This document shows positions 44,693-53,180 of a stretch of 64,000 nt of DNA, piece after piece. The first letter of the stretch is position 1. Each line of letters starts with the position of its first letter. This DNA is from Micromonospora cathayae (GTDB lineage: Bacteria; Actinomycetota; Actinomycetes; Mycobacteriales; Micromonosporaceae). Made by a program: the position numbers and the translations under genes. The notes under the pieces are model-generated. The model worked only from the letters and a program-made list of their open reading frames with translations. It had not been told where the DNA came from and did not search any database. The stretch is from contig NZ_CP118615.1 in assembly GCF_028993575.1 (NCBI RefSeq), forward strand, positions 5,361,001 to 5,425,000. Reading direction: 5' to 3'.

Positions 44693-47224
44693 ATGGAGAG
44701 TCTGTCGCCCGTCGACCACCGCCCGGAGTCCCCCGGGACGCACCGGTGGCGCGACCCGCACCTGCCCCCGGCGGAGCGGGCCGCCGCGCTCGTCCCGCTG
44801 ATGACCCTGCCCGAGAAGATCGCGCAGCTGGTCGGGGTGTGGGTGGGGGCCGACGCCTCGGGTGAGGGTGTCGCTCCCCTCCAGTCCGACATGGTCGACG
44901 ACACTCCGCAGTGGCCCGCCGTGATCCGGCACGGCCTGGGCCAGTTGACCCGACCGTTCGGCACCGCACCGGTCGACCCGGTCCAGGGGGCCCGGTCACT
45001 GGCCGCCTCCCAGGAGGAGATCGTGGCGGCCAGCCGGTTCGGGATACCGGCGCAGGTCCACGAGGAGTGCCTGACCGGGTTCGCCGCCTGGCGCGCCACC
45101 GTCTACCCGGCCCCACTGAGCTGGGGTGCCGCCTTCGACCCCGAGCTGGTCGAGGAGATGGCCGGCCGGATCGGCCGGTCCATGCGGGCGGCCGGCGTCC
45201 ACCAGGGACTGGCCCCGGTGCTGGACGTGACCCGGGACTACCGCTGGGGCCGTACCGAGGAGACCATCGGCGAGGATCCGTACCTGGTCGGGACGACCGG
45301 CGCGGCGTACGTCCGGGGCCTGGAGTCGACCGGGATCGTCGCCACGCTGAAGCACTTCGCCGGATACTCCGCCTCCCGCGGTGGCCGCAACCTGGCCCCG
45401 GTGCCGATGGGCCGCCGGGAACTGGCCGACGTCATCCTGCCGCCGTTCGAGATGGCGCTGCGACTGGGCGGCGCGCGGTCGGTGATGCACTCGTACGCCG
45501 AGATCGACGGCCTGCCGGTGGCGGCCGACGAGGGCCTGCTGACCCGGCTGCTGCGCGACGAGTGGGGGTTCACCGGCACCGTGGTGGCCGACTACTTCGC
45601 GGTACGTTTCCTGGAGACCCTGCACGGCGTGGCCGGCGGAGCCGTCGACGCGGCCCGGCTGGCCCTGCGCGCCGGCATCGACGTCGAACTGCCCACCGTG
45701 GACGCCTTCGGCCCGCTGGCCGAGGCGGTCCGGGACGGGTTGGTCGACGAGGCCCTGGTCGACCGGGCCCTGCACCGGGTGCTGACCCAGAAGATCGAGC
45801 TGGGTCTGCTCGACGACGACTGGCGGCCCCGCCCCGCCGACCTGGACGAGCTGCGGTTGGACGACGAGACCAGCCGGGACGTCGCCCTGCGCCTGGCCCG
45901 GGAGTCGGTGGTGCTGCTGCGCAACACCGGGAACCTGCTGCCGCTGGCCGGCGACCGCCGGGTGGCGCTGGTGGGTCCGGTGGCCGACGATCCGATGGCG
46001 ATGCTCGGCTGCTACTCCTTCCCGCTGCACGTGGGGGTGCACCACCCCGACCACGGCACCGGCGTGGAGATCGACTCGTTGCGGGACGCCCTCGCCCGGC
46101 TGCATCCGACGCTCACCTACGCCCCGGGCTGCGCGGTCACCGGCGACGACACCTCGGGCATCGCGGCGGCGGTGGCGGCGGCCCGCGAGGCCGACGTGTG
46201 TGTGCTGGCCGTCGGGGACCGGGCCGGGATGTTCGGCCGGGGCACCTCCGGTGAGGGTTGCGACGCGGTCGACCTGCGGCTGCCCGGCGTGCAGGCGGAC
46301 CTGGTCCGCGCGGTGCTCGCCACCGGCACCCCGGTCGTGCTGGTACTGATGAGCGGACGACCGTACGCGCTCGGCGCGGACGTGGACGCCGCCGCGGCCG
46401 TCGTCCAGGCGTTCTTCCCCGGCCAACGGGGTGGGCGGGCGCTGGCCGAGGTGCTCACCGGCAGGGTGAACCCGTCCGGCCGGCTGCCGGTCGGGGTGCC
46501 CCGGGACGCCGGTGGTCTGCCCGGCACCTACCTCGCCCCGGTGCTGGGGCACCGTTCCCAGGTGTCCTCGGTGGACCCCACCGCGGCCTTCCCGTTCGGC
46601 CACGGGCTCAGCTACACCACCTTCGACTGGACGGACGCGGCGGTCCGGACGGCCGGGCCGACCGGAGCGGACGCCCCCACGGGCCCGGCCAGCCCGAACG
46701 GCCCCGCCGGGACGGCCGGTCCGAACGGTGCGAACGGTGCGGACCCTTCGGGCGGTCCGGGCGGTCCCGCCGGGGCGGCCGGCGCGAACGGTGCGAACGG
46801 TACGGACCCTGCGGGCGGTCCGGCCTGGTGGGCGGTCGACGGGGAGGTGACCGTCGAGGTGACCGTCCGCAACACCGGCGGCCGCGCCGGCACCGAGGTC
46901 GTCCAGCTCTACCTGCACGACCCGGTCGCGCAGACCACCAGACCGGTGGTCCGCCTGGTCGGCTACACCCGGGTTCCGCTGGTGGCCGGTGACGCCGCCC
47001 GGGTGGTCTTCACGGTGCCCGCCGACGTCACCTCGTTCACCGGTGTGCGCGGCCGGCGCATCGTCGAGCCGGGGGACGTGGAGCTGCGGTTGGCCCGGTC
47101 CAGCGCCGACGTGGTGGCCGCCCTGCCGCTGCGGCTCGTCGGCGCCGAACGCGAGGTCGGTCACCACCGGCGGCTGGTGTCGTCGGCGCGCGTCGAGCCC
47201 GTCGTTCGCCCGCCCGCCGGCTGA
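44693..47224 (+). CDS. GH3 beta-xylosidase/beta-glucosidase with collagen-like insert
   Basis: An 843-residue intracellular GH3 enzyme without a signal peptide. The first domain contains RWGRTEETIGEDPYL, LKHFAGYS, and the nucleophile Asp in GTVVADYFAV (about residue 300). The second domain has the acid/base Glu in TSGEGCDAVDL (about residue 520). A fibronectin-III-like domain ends the protein (TEVVQLYLHDPVAQTTRPV). Between FPFGHGLSYTTFDW and this domain, residues about 653-710 form a Gly/Pro/Ala/Asn-rich insert that includes two copies of a GANGANG block and is not part of the family. GGAGG precedes the ATG. It leads the operon with the permeases and probably hydrolyses imported xylooligosaccharides. 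Confidence 0.93.
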   Translation: MESLSPVDHRPESPGTHRWRDPHLPPAERAAALVPLMTLPEKIAQLVGVWVGADASGEGVAPLQSDMVDDTPQWPAVIRHGLGQLTRPFGTAPVDPVQGARSLAASQEEIVAASRFGIPAQVHEECLTGFAAWRATVYPAPLSWGAAFDPELVEEMAGRIGRSMRAAGVHQGLAPVLDVTRDYRWGRTEETIGEDPYLVGTTGAAYVRGLESTGIVATLKHFAGYSASRGGRNLAPVPMGRRELADVILPPFEMALRLGGARSVMHSYAEIDGLPVAADEGLLTRLLRDEWGFTGTVVADYFAVRFLETLHGVAGGAVDAARLALRAGIDVELPTVDAFGPLAEAVRDGLVDEALVDRALHRVLTQKIELGLLDDDWRPRPADLDELRLDDETSRDVALRLARESVVLLRNTGNLLPLAGDRRVALVGPVADDPMAMLGCYSFPLHVGVHHPDHGTGVEIDSLRDALARLHPTLTYAPGCAVTGDDTSGIAAAVAAAREADVCVLAVGDRAGMFGRGTSGEGCDAVDLRLPGVQADLVRAVLATGTPVVLVLMSGRPYALGADVDAAAAVVQAFFPGQRGGRALAEVLTGRVNPSGRLPVGVPRDAGGLPGTYLAPVLGHRSQVSSVDPTAAFPFGHGLSYTTFDWTDAAVRTAGPTGADAPTGPASPNGPAGTAGPNGANGADPSGGPGGPAGAAGANGANGTDPAGGPAWWAVDGEVTVEVTVRNTGGRAGTEVVQLYLHDPVAQTTRPVVRLVGYTRVPLVAGDAARVVFTVPADVTSFTGVRGRRIVEPGDVELRLARSSADVVAALPLRLVGAEREVGHHRRLVSSARVEPVVRPPAG

Positions 47225-47264
47225 GCCCACCGCCGACCCCGACAGCGCCCCAGGGAGGTCGCCG

Positions 47265-48260
47265 ATGAGCACCCCGGGCACCCTGCGCCCACCGCCGTCA
47301 CCGCCGGCCCGGGACCTGCCGACCCGGACCGGCCCCGGCCCGCGCCGCCGGACCCGCCGCCGTACCTGGCGGCAGGCGCTGCGCCGGGACTGGCAGCTCT
47401 ACTCGCTGGCCGTCCTGCCGTTGCTGTTCTTCCTGGTCTTCCGGTACCTGCCGATGACCGGCAACGTGATCGCGTTCCGGCGGTTCGAGCCGGGCGGCAG
47501 CATCTTCGGGGAACGCTGGGTGGGCCTGCGGTACGTGCGGATGTTTCTCACCGACCCGACGTTCTGGGACGTCTTCACCAACACCCTGGTGCTGGGCGCG
47601 CTCACCCTGCTGTTCTGCTTCCCGCTGCCGATCGTGCTGGCCCTGCTGCTCAACGAGGTCCGGGTACGCCGGCTCAGGCGGTTCGTCCAGTCGGTGTCGT
47701 ACCTGCCGCACTTCCTGTCGATCGTGATCGTGGCGGCCATGGTCATGCAGCTGCTGTCGGTCGACGGCACGGTGAACCAGATCGTCGGGGCCGTCGGCGG
47801 CGACGAGGTGCCGTTCCTGCAACGCCCGGAGTGGTTCCGGACGATCTACGTCAGCTCCGAGGTGTGGCAGACCGTGGGCTGGGGCACGATCCTCTACCTC
47901 GCCGCCCTCACCACCATCGACGACAACCTGTACGAGGCGGCCCGGATCGACGGCGCGAACCGCTGGCGGCAGACCTGGCACGTGACGCTGCCCGGCATCC
48001 GGCCCACCATGATCACCCTGCTGATCCTCAACATCGGCACGTTCATGGCGGTCGGGTTCGAGAAGATCCTGCTGCTGTACAACCCGCTGACGTACCCGAC
48101 CGCCGACGTGATCTCCACGTACCTCTACCGGATGGGCTTCGAGTCCAGCAACTTCAGCTACGCGGCGGCGATCGGGCTGTTCGAGGCCCTGATCGGGTTG
48201 ACCCTGGTGCTCACCGCGAACACCATCTCCCGCCGCACGGTCGGCACGAGCCTGTGGTGA
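47265..48260 (+). CDS. ABC transporter permease, LplB/UgpA type (aldouronate/xylooligosaccharide import)
   Basis: A 331-residue inner-membrane protein with six predicted helices after a basic Pro-rich N-terminus. The EAA loop EAARIDGANRWRQTWHVTLP, which contacts the ATPase, is at about residues 225-244. FRYLPMTGNVIAFRRFEPG is typical of the LplB family. It pairs with the next gene, whose GTG start overlaps this stop, and with the binding lipoprotein. No ATPase is encoded nearby; a shared MsiK-type ATPase is usual in actinomycetes. GGGAGG precedes the ATG. Confidence 0.93.
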   Translation: MSTPGTLRPPPSPPARDLPTRTGPGPRRRTRRRTWRQALRRDWQLYSLAVLPLLFFLVFRYLPMTGNVIAFRRFEPGGSIFGERWVGLRYVRMFLTDPTFWDVFTNTLVLGALTLLFCFPLPIVLALLLNEVRVRRLRRFVQSVSYLPHFLSIVIVAAMVMQLLSVDGTVNQIVGAVGGDEVPFLQRPEWFRTIYVSSEVWQTVGWGTILYLAALTTIDDNLYEAARIDGANRWRQTWHVTLPGIRPTMITLLILNIGTFMAVGFEKILLLYNPLTYPTADVISTYLYRMGFESSNFSYAAAIGLFEALIGLTLVLTANTISRRTVGTSLW

Positions 48261-49168
48261 CCGTGGACGCCGGCCGGGACCGGCCGCGGGCACACCGGCG
48301 GACGAGCCGGGGCCGTCGGGTCTTCCAGGCGGTCAACGGGGTGGTCCTCACCGTCGTGGTGATCGTGACGCTCTACCCGTTCGTCACCATCGTGGCCCGG
48401 TCGTTCAGCGACGAGGCGGAGATCATCGCGGGCCGGGTCAACCTGGTGCCGCGCGGCTTCGACCTCGGCACGTACCGGCTGGTGATGTCGGACTCGCTGT
48501 TCTGGACGAACTACCGCAACACGGTGGTGTACACGGTGGTCGCCACCGTCATCTCGATCGTGCTGACCACCTGCTACGCGTACGTGCTGTCCAAGCCGCG
48601 GCTGCGGGGGCGGGGGGTGCTGGTCGGCGTCGCGGTGTTCACCATGTTCTTCTCCGGCGGCCTGATCCCCAACTACGTGCTGATCACCAGCCTGGGCATG
48701 AAGAACACCATCTGGGCGGTGGTGCTGCCGAACGCGATCAACGTGTTCAACCTGCTGGTGATGAAGGCGTTCTTCGAGAGCCTGCCGGAGGAACTGGAGG
48801 AGGCCGCCGCGGTCGACGGGCTGAACACCTACGGCACGCTGCTGCGGATCGTGCTGCCGCTGTCGAAGGCGATCATCGCGACGATGGTGCTGTTCTACGC
48901 GGTCTCCTTCTGGAACTCCTGGTTCACCGCGTTCCTCTACCTGGACCAGCAGGAACTGTTCCCGGTCACGGTGTACCTGCGCAACCTGATCGCCGGGGCC
49001 ACCGGCGCGCAGTCGGCCGGCGGGGTCGGCGAGGCCGACGCGCTCCAGGCCGCGGCCACCCTCCAGTCCGTCACCATCGTGCTCACCACGCTGCCGATCC
49101 TGCTGGTCTACCCGTTCATCCAGCGGTACTTCGTGTCCGGGGTCATGCTCGGCGCGGTCAAGGGCTGA
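48257..49168 (+). CDS. ABC transporter permease, LplC/YtcP type
   Basis: A 303-residue six-helix permease. Features are LYPFVTIVARSFSDEAEIIAG near the N-terminus, FFSGGLIPNYVLITSLGM (YtcP-type), the EAA loop LEEAAAVDGLNTYGTLLRI and a C-terminus ending YFVSGVMLGAVKG, which is characteristic of the YtcP/LplC group. The GTG start overlaps the previous stop (GTGA). It forms the heterodimeric channel with LplB-type 47265-48260. Confidence 0.93.
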   Translation: MTVDAGRDRPRAHRRTSRGRRVFQAVNGVVLTVVVIVTLYPFVTIVARSFSDEAEIIAGRVNLVPRGFDLGTYRLVMSDSLFWTNYRNTVVYTVVATVISIVLTTCYAYVLSKPRLRGRGVLVGVAVFTMFFSGGLIPNYVLITSLGMKNTIWAVVLPNAINVFNLLVMKAFFESLPEELEEAAAVDGLNTYGTLLRIVLPLSKAIIATMVLFYAVSFWNSWFTAFLYLDQQELFPVTVYLRNLIAGATGAQSAGGVGEADALQAAATLQSVTIVLTTLPILLVYPFIQRYFVSGVMLGAVKG

Positions 49169-49219
49169 CCGGCCCGCTCCACCCACCACACCACCACCAC
49201 CCGACAGGAAGGACGTGCC

Positions 49220-50854
49220 ATGGTCCACCGAACATGGCGCCGCGTGGCGTTCGTCGCGGCCGGTCTGCTCACCCTCGGTCTGGCCGCCTGCTCCGAGGAC
49301 GCCCCGGACGCCAAGGACCTCTCCGGCAACCGGGCCGGCGCGATGGCCGCGTACGGGGTGGGCGACGCGTTCACGGCCACCGAGCCGGTCTCGTTCTCCA
49401 TCCTGTACAACAACCACCCGTCGTACCCGTTGAAGAACGAGTGGCTGTTCTGGTCGGAGCTGACCAAGCGGACCAACGTGAAACTCGAGCCGGTGGCGGT
49501 GCCGCTGAGCGACTACGAACAGAAGCGCAGCCTGCTCGTCGGCGCGGGCGACGCCCCGATGATCATCCCGAAGACGTACCACCCGCAGGAGAACGCCTTC
49601 GTTTCCTCCGGCGCGATCCTGCCGGTCAGCGACTACCTGGACCTGATGCCGAACCTCAAGGACAAGATCGAGCGCTGGAACCTCCAGCCGGAGCTGGACA
49701 CGCTGCGGCAGTCCGACGGCAAGTTCTACCTGCTGCCCGGCCTGCACGAGAAGCCCTGGGCGGAGTACTCGGTGGCGGTCCGCGCGGACATCCTCGACCA
49801 GCTCGGGCTGGCCGTCCCGAAGACCTGGGACGAGCTGTACACGGTGCTCAAGGCGATGAAGGCGCGGTACCCGGACTCGTACCCGTACTCCGACCGGTGG
49901 AGCAAGCCCACCCCGGGCGGCGCGCTGCTGCGCATCGTCGGCGAGTCGTACGGCACCCAGGCCGGCTGGACCTTCCAGCACGCCACCTGGGACCCGGCCG
50001 CGCAGCGGTTCGGCTACACCGGCTCCTCACCGCAGTACCGGCAGATGATCGAGTACCTGCACAGGCTGGTCGCCGAGGGGCTGCTCGACCCGGAGAGCTT
50101 CACCCAGAGCGACGAGCAGGCCCGGCAGAAGCTCGCCAACGGCAAGTCCTTCGTCATCAGTTCCAACGCGCAGACCCTGGTCAACGACTACCGACCGGAT
50201 CTGGCCAAGACCCAGCCCGGCGCGAAGCTGGTCAAGATCCCGCTGCCGGTCGGCCCGGCCGGGGAGATCAATCCGGCCTCCCGGCTGGAGAACGGCGTCA
50301 TGATCTCCGCGAAGGCCCGGGAGAGCAAGCACTTCGTGGCGATGATGCAGTTCGTCGACTGGATCTACTACTCCGACGCCGGCCAGGAGTTCGCCAAGTG
50401 GGGCGTCGAGGGGACCACCTACACCAAGGACGCCGCCGGCAAACGCACCCTGACCGCCGACGTCAACGTCGTCGGCCTGAACCCGAAGGGCAGCAAGCAC
50501 CTCCAGAAGGACTTCGGCTTCTTCAACGGCGTCTTCTCCTACGGCGGCAAACTCGACCTGATGCAGTCCTTCTTCTCCCCGGAGGAGATGGAGTTCCAGC
50601 AGGTGATGAACGCCCGTAAGCCGATCGAGGTGCCGCCGCCGGCCCCGCTCACCGACACCGAACGTGAGCAGGTGTCGCTGTGGGAGACGCCGCTGAAGGA
50701 CCACGTCACCCAGAACACGCTCAAGTTCATCCTCGGGCAGCGGCCGTTGGCCGAGTGGGACGCCTACGTCGCCGAACTGGAGGCCAAGCACGCGAAGCAG
50801 TACATCGACCTGGTCAACAAGGCCCACGACCGGTTCCAGAAGGACAACGGCTGA
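49220..50854 (+). CDS. Lipoprotein solute-binding component of the aldouronate/oligosaccharide ABC importer (LplA/YtcQ type)
   Basis: A 544-residue lipoprotein. The signal peptide runs through VAFVAAGLLTLGLAAC with lipobox LAAC, so Cys 24 would be lipidated. The mature protein has the long family fold of LplA/YtcQ binding proteins (about 520 residues): FSILYNNHPSYPLKNEWLFW, VRADILDQLGLAVPKTWDELY and EFAKWGVEGTTYTKD. In Paenibacillus such a protein with the same permeases imports aldouronates released by GH10 xylanase (recalled). Gene order and the adjacent GH67 support this substrate. AGGAAGGACG precedes the ATG. Confidence 0.92.
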   Translation: MVHRTWRRVAFVAAGLLTLGLAACSEDAPDAKDLSGNRAGAMAAYGVGDAFTATEPVSFSILYNNHPSYPLKNEWLFWSELTKRTNVKLEPVAVPLSDYEQKRSLLVGAGDAPMIIPKTYHPQENAFVSSGAILPVSDYLDLMPNLKDKIERWNLQPELDTLRQSDGKFYLLPGLHEKPWAEYSVAVRADILDQLGLAVPKTWDELYTVLKAMKARYPDSYPYSDRWSKPTPGGALLRIVGESYGTQAGWTFQHATWDPAAQRFGYTGSSPQYRQMIEYLHRLVAEGLLDPESFTQSDEQARQKLANGKSFVISSNAQTLVNDYRPDLAKTQPGAKLVKIPLPVGPAGEINPASRLENGVMISAKARESKHFVAMMQFVDWIYYSDAGQEFAKWGVEGTTYTKDAAGKRTLTADVNVVGLNPKGSKHLQKDFGFFNGVFSYGGKLDLMQSFFSPEEMEFQQVMNARKPIEVPPPAPLTDTEREQVSLWETPLKDHVTQNTLKFILGQRPLAEWDAYVAELEAKHAKQYIDLVNKAHDRFQKDNG

Positions 50855-50859
50855 CCACC

Positions 50860-52494
50860 ATGCGGGTCACCGTCCCCGACCAGCCCACCGGCCGGCTCAC
50901 CGACGCCTGGCGCACCTGCGTCGGTACCGGCCGGTTCGACCTGGCGCTGCGCCGCGACTACCAGGACTCGCTCGCCCTGGTCCAGCGGGAGATCGGCTTC
51001 CGGCACATCCGCGGCCACGGCCTGCTCAGTGACGGGGTCGGCGTGCACCGGCCGTACGAGTACCGGGGCACCCGGCGGGTGCGGCACGCGTTCGGCTACG
51101 TCGACCAGGTGGTGGACGCCTACCTCGCCCTGGGCGTCCGGCCCTTCCTGGAGCTGGGGTTCATGCCGTCCGGGCTGGCCTCCGGCGACCAGACGGTGTT
51201 CTGGTGGGGCGGCAACGTCACCCCGCCGCGGTCCTGGACCGAGTGGGCCGACCTGGTCCGCGCCACCGTCGGGCACCTGGTCGACCGGTACGGCAGCGCG
51301 GAGGTGCGGCGCTGGCCGATCGAGGTGTGGAACGAACCGAACCTGCCGGACTTCTGGCAGCACGCCGACCGGGACGCCTACCACCGGCTGTACGAGGTGA
51401 CCGCGCACGCGATCAAGGAGGTCGACGCGGACCTCCAGGTCGGCGGACCGGCCATCTCCCCCGGGGCGGACGACTGGCTGCTGCCGTTCGCCGAGTTCGT
51501 CACCGCCCACGACGTGCCGGTCGACTTCGTCAGCCGGCACGCCTACACCTCCGGCCCGGCGCAGCACGTGCCGTTCGGCACCCACCAGACCCTCGCCCCG
51601 GCCAGCGACCTGCTGGAACAGTTCGCCGCACCCCGGACGCACCTGGCCGGCACCCCGCTGGCCGACCTGCCGGTGCACATCACCGAGTTCAACTCCTCCT
51701 ACCGGCCGGACAACCCGGTCCACGACACCGCCTTCCACGCCGCGTACCTGGCGCCGGTGCTGGCCGCCGGGGGCGACCTGGTCGACTCGTTCGCGTACTG
51801 GACGTTCAGCGACGTGTTCGAGGAGGTGGGCGTGCCCACCTCGCTGCTGCACGGCGGCTTCGGGCTGCTCACCCACCGACAGCTCAAGAAACCCACCTAC
51901 CACCTGTACGCGTTCATGGCCCGGCTGGGCGGGCAGGTGCTGGCCCGGGGCGACGACCACCTGGTCACCCGGGACGACACCGGTCGGGTCGCGGTGCTGG
52001 CCTGGGCGCCGGTGGACGTGACCGGACGGGACCCGGTGGACCGGCACACCCTGACGTTGTCGGTCCCGCTCGGCCCGCCCGGGGCGACCTCGGCGTTCCT
52101 GCTCCGCTCGTCGGTCAGCGAGGAACACGGCAACGTCTGGCGGGCCTGGGGCGAACTGGGTCGCCCCCGGTCACCGCTGCCCCGCCAGCTCGACGTGCTG
52201 CGGGCCCTCGCCGAGCCGGCCCGTACCCACCGCAACCTGCCGGTGGACGGCGGTCGGGTCGACCTCGACCTCACCCTCGGCCGGCACGAGGTGACCCTGG
52301 TCGAACTCTCCGCCGTCCACGACGAGACCCCGCCGTGGTGGGACGACGACCGGCTGCTCGGCCGGCCGGGCCGCCCCGACAACCGGCCCGGCCGGCACGA
52401 CGAACACCGGCCTGACCGGTCCGACCGGCACGACGGGTCCCGGCCCGACCTTGCGGGCCGCGACCCGGACGGCGACCGGCGGGAGCGACCGTGA
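50860..52494 (+). CDS. GH39 beta-xylosidase-type glycosidase
   Basis: A 544-residue intracellular enzyme of the GH39 clan A barrel. The acid/base Glu is in IEVWNEPNLPDFW (about residue 155) and the nucleophile Glu in VHITEFNSSY (about residue 275). FSYWTFSD-type motif AYWTFSDVFEE and HGGFGLLT follow, and then a beta-sandwich. The last 45 residues are a charged Arg/Asp/Pro/His tail rich in DR and GRP units, not part of the family. It starts 5 bp after the binding-protein stop and its stop overlaps the next start (GTGA). It probably removes xylose from imported oligosaccharides. Confidence 0.9.
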   Translation: MRVTVPDQPTGRLTDAWRTCVGTGRFDLALRRDYQDSLALVQREIGFRHIRGHGLLSDGVGVHRPYEYRGTRRVRHAFGYVDQVVDAYLALGVRPFLELGFMPSGLASGDQTVFWWGGNVTPPRSWTEWADLVRATVGHLVDRYGSAEVRRWPIEVWNEPNLPDFWQHADRDAYHRLYEVTAHAIKEVDADLQVGGPAISPGADDWLLPFAEFVTAHDVPVDFVSRHAYTSGPAQHVPFGTHQTLAPASDLLEQFAAPRTHLAGTPLADLPVHITEFNSSYRPDNPVHDTAFHAAYLAPVLAAGGDLVDSFAYWTFSDVFEEVGVPTSLLHGGFGLLTHRQLKKPTYHLYAFMARLGGQVLARGDDHLVTRDDTGRVAVLAWAPVDVTGRDPVDRHTLTLSVPLGPPGATSAFLLRSSVSEEHGNVWRAWGELGRPRSPLPRQLDVLRALAEPARTHRNLPVDGGRVDLDLTLGRHEVTLVELSAVHDETPPWWDDDRLLGRPGRPDNRPGRHDEHRPDRSDRHDGSRPDLAGRDPDGDRRERP

Positions 52495-53180
52495 CCGACA
52501 GCGTGCGCGCCTGGCGGCAGATCGGCGACGGCCCCCTCGCCCGGGTCGCCGCCACCGTCCACATCCTGCTGGTGGTGGAGGTCCTGCTACTGCTCACCGC
52601 CGGCCCCGGCCTGGTCGGGCTGGTGCTGCTGGCCCGGGACGCCAGCAACCTGCCCCTGGTCGCGCTCTGCGCGGTGCCACTCGGCCCGGCGGTCTCCGCC
52701 GCGTTGTACACGCTGCGCCACCAGCGGCCGGACCTGACCGACCTGCGGCCCGCCGCCGTGTTCCGGCGCGGTTGGCGGGTCAACCTGGTGCCGGTGCTGC
52801 GGGTCTGGCTGCCGCTGCTGCTGTGGCTGACCATCGTCGGCGTCAACCTGGCCCACTTCACCGCCGCCGGCCTGCCCGGCTGGTGGGCGGTCCTGCTGGT
52901 GGGCGTGGCCGGGGCGGTGACCCTGGTCGGGACCAACGCGCTGGTGATCGCCTCGGTCTTCACGTTCCGCACCCGGGACGTCGTCCGCCTGGCGGTGTAC
53001 TTCCTGGTCCGCACGCCGGGCGTGGCCCTCGGCCACGTCTGTCTGCTGGCCCTGGCCGCCGGGGTCGTCGCGGTCACCTCGGAGGCGGTGCTCGCGCTGC
53101 TGGGGGTGGGTTTCGTGCTCCTGCTCGGCCGGTTCAGCGGCCCGATGACCGACCGGATCGAGGAGGAGTTCACCAGATGA
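52491..53180 (+). CDS. YesL-like (DUF624) membrane protein
   Basis: A 229-residue protein with about five predicted membrane helices and the DUF624/YesL features: a conserved FRRGWRVNL region after the second helix and repeated hydrophobic segments. Such proteins are regularly encoded with LplA/YtcP-type carbohydrate importers, where their role is unknown. The GTG start and ATGA end overlap both neighbours, so it is translationally coupled to GH39 and GH67. Confidence 0.82.
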   Translation: MTDSVRAWRQIGDGPLARVAATVHILLVVEVLLLLTAGPGLVGLVLLARDASNLPLVALCAVPLGPAVSAALYTLRHQRPDLTDLRPAAVFRRGWRVNLVPVLRVWLPLLLWLTIVGVNLAHFTAAGLPGWWAVLLVGVAGAVTLVGTNALVIASVFTFRTRDVVRLAVYFLVRTPGVALGHVCLLALAAGVVAVTSEAVLALLGVGFVLLLGRFSGPMTDRIEEEFTR

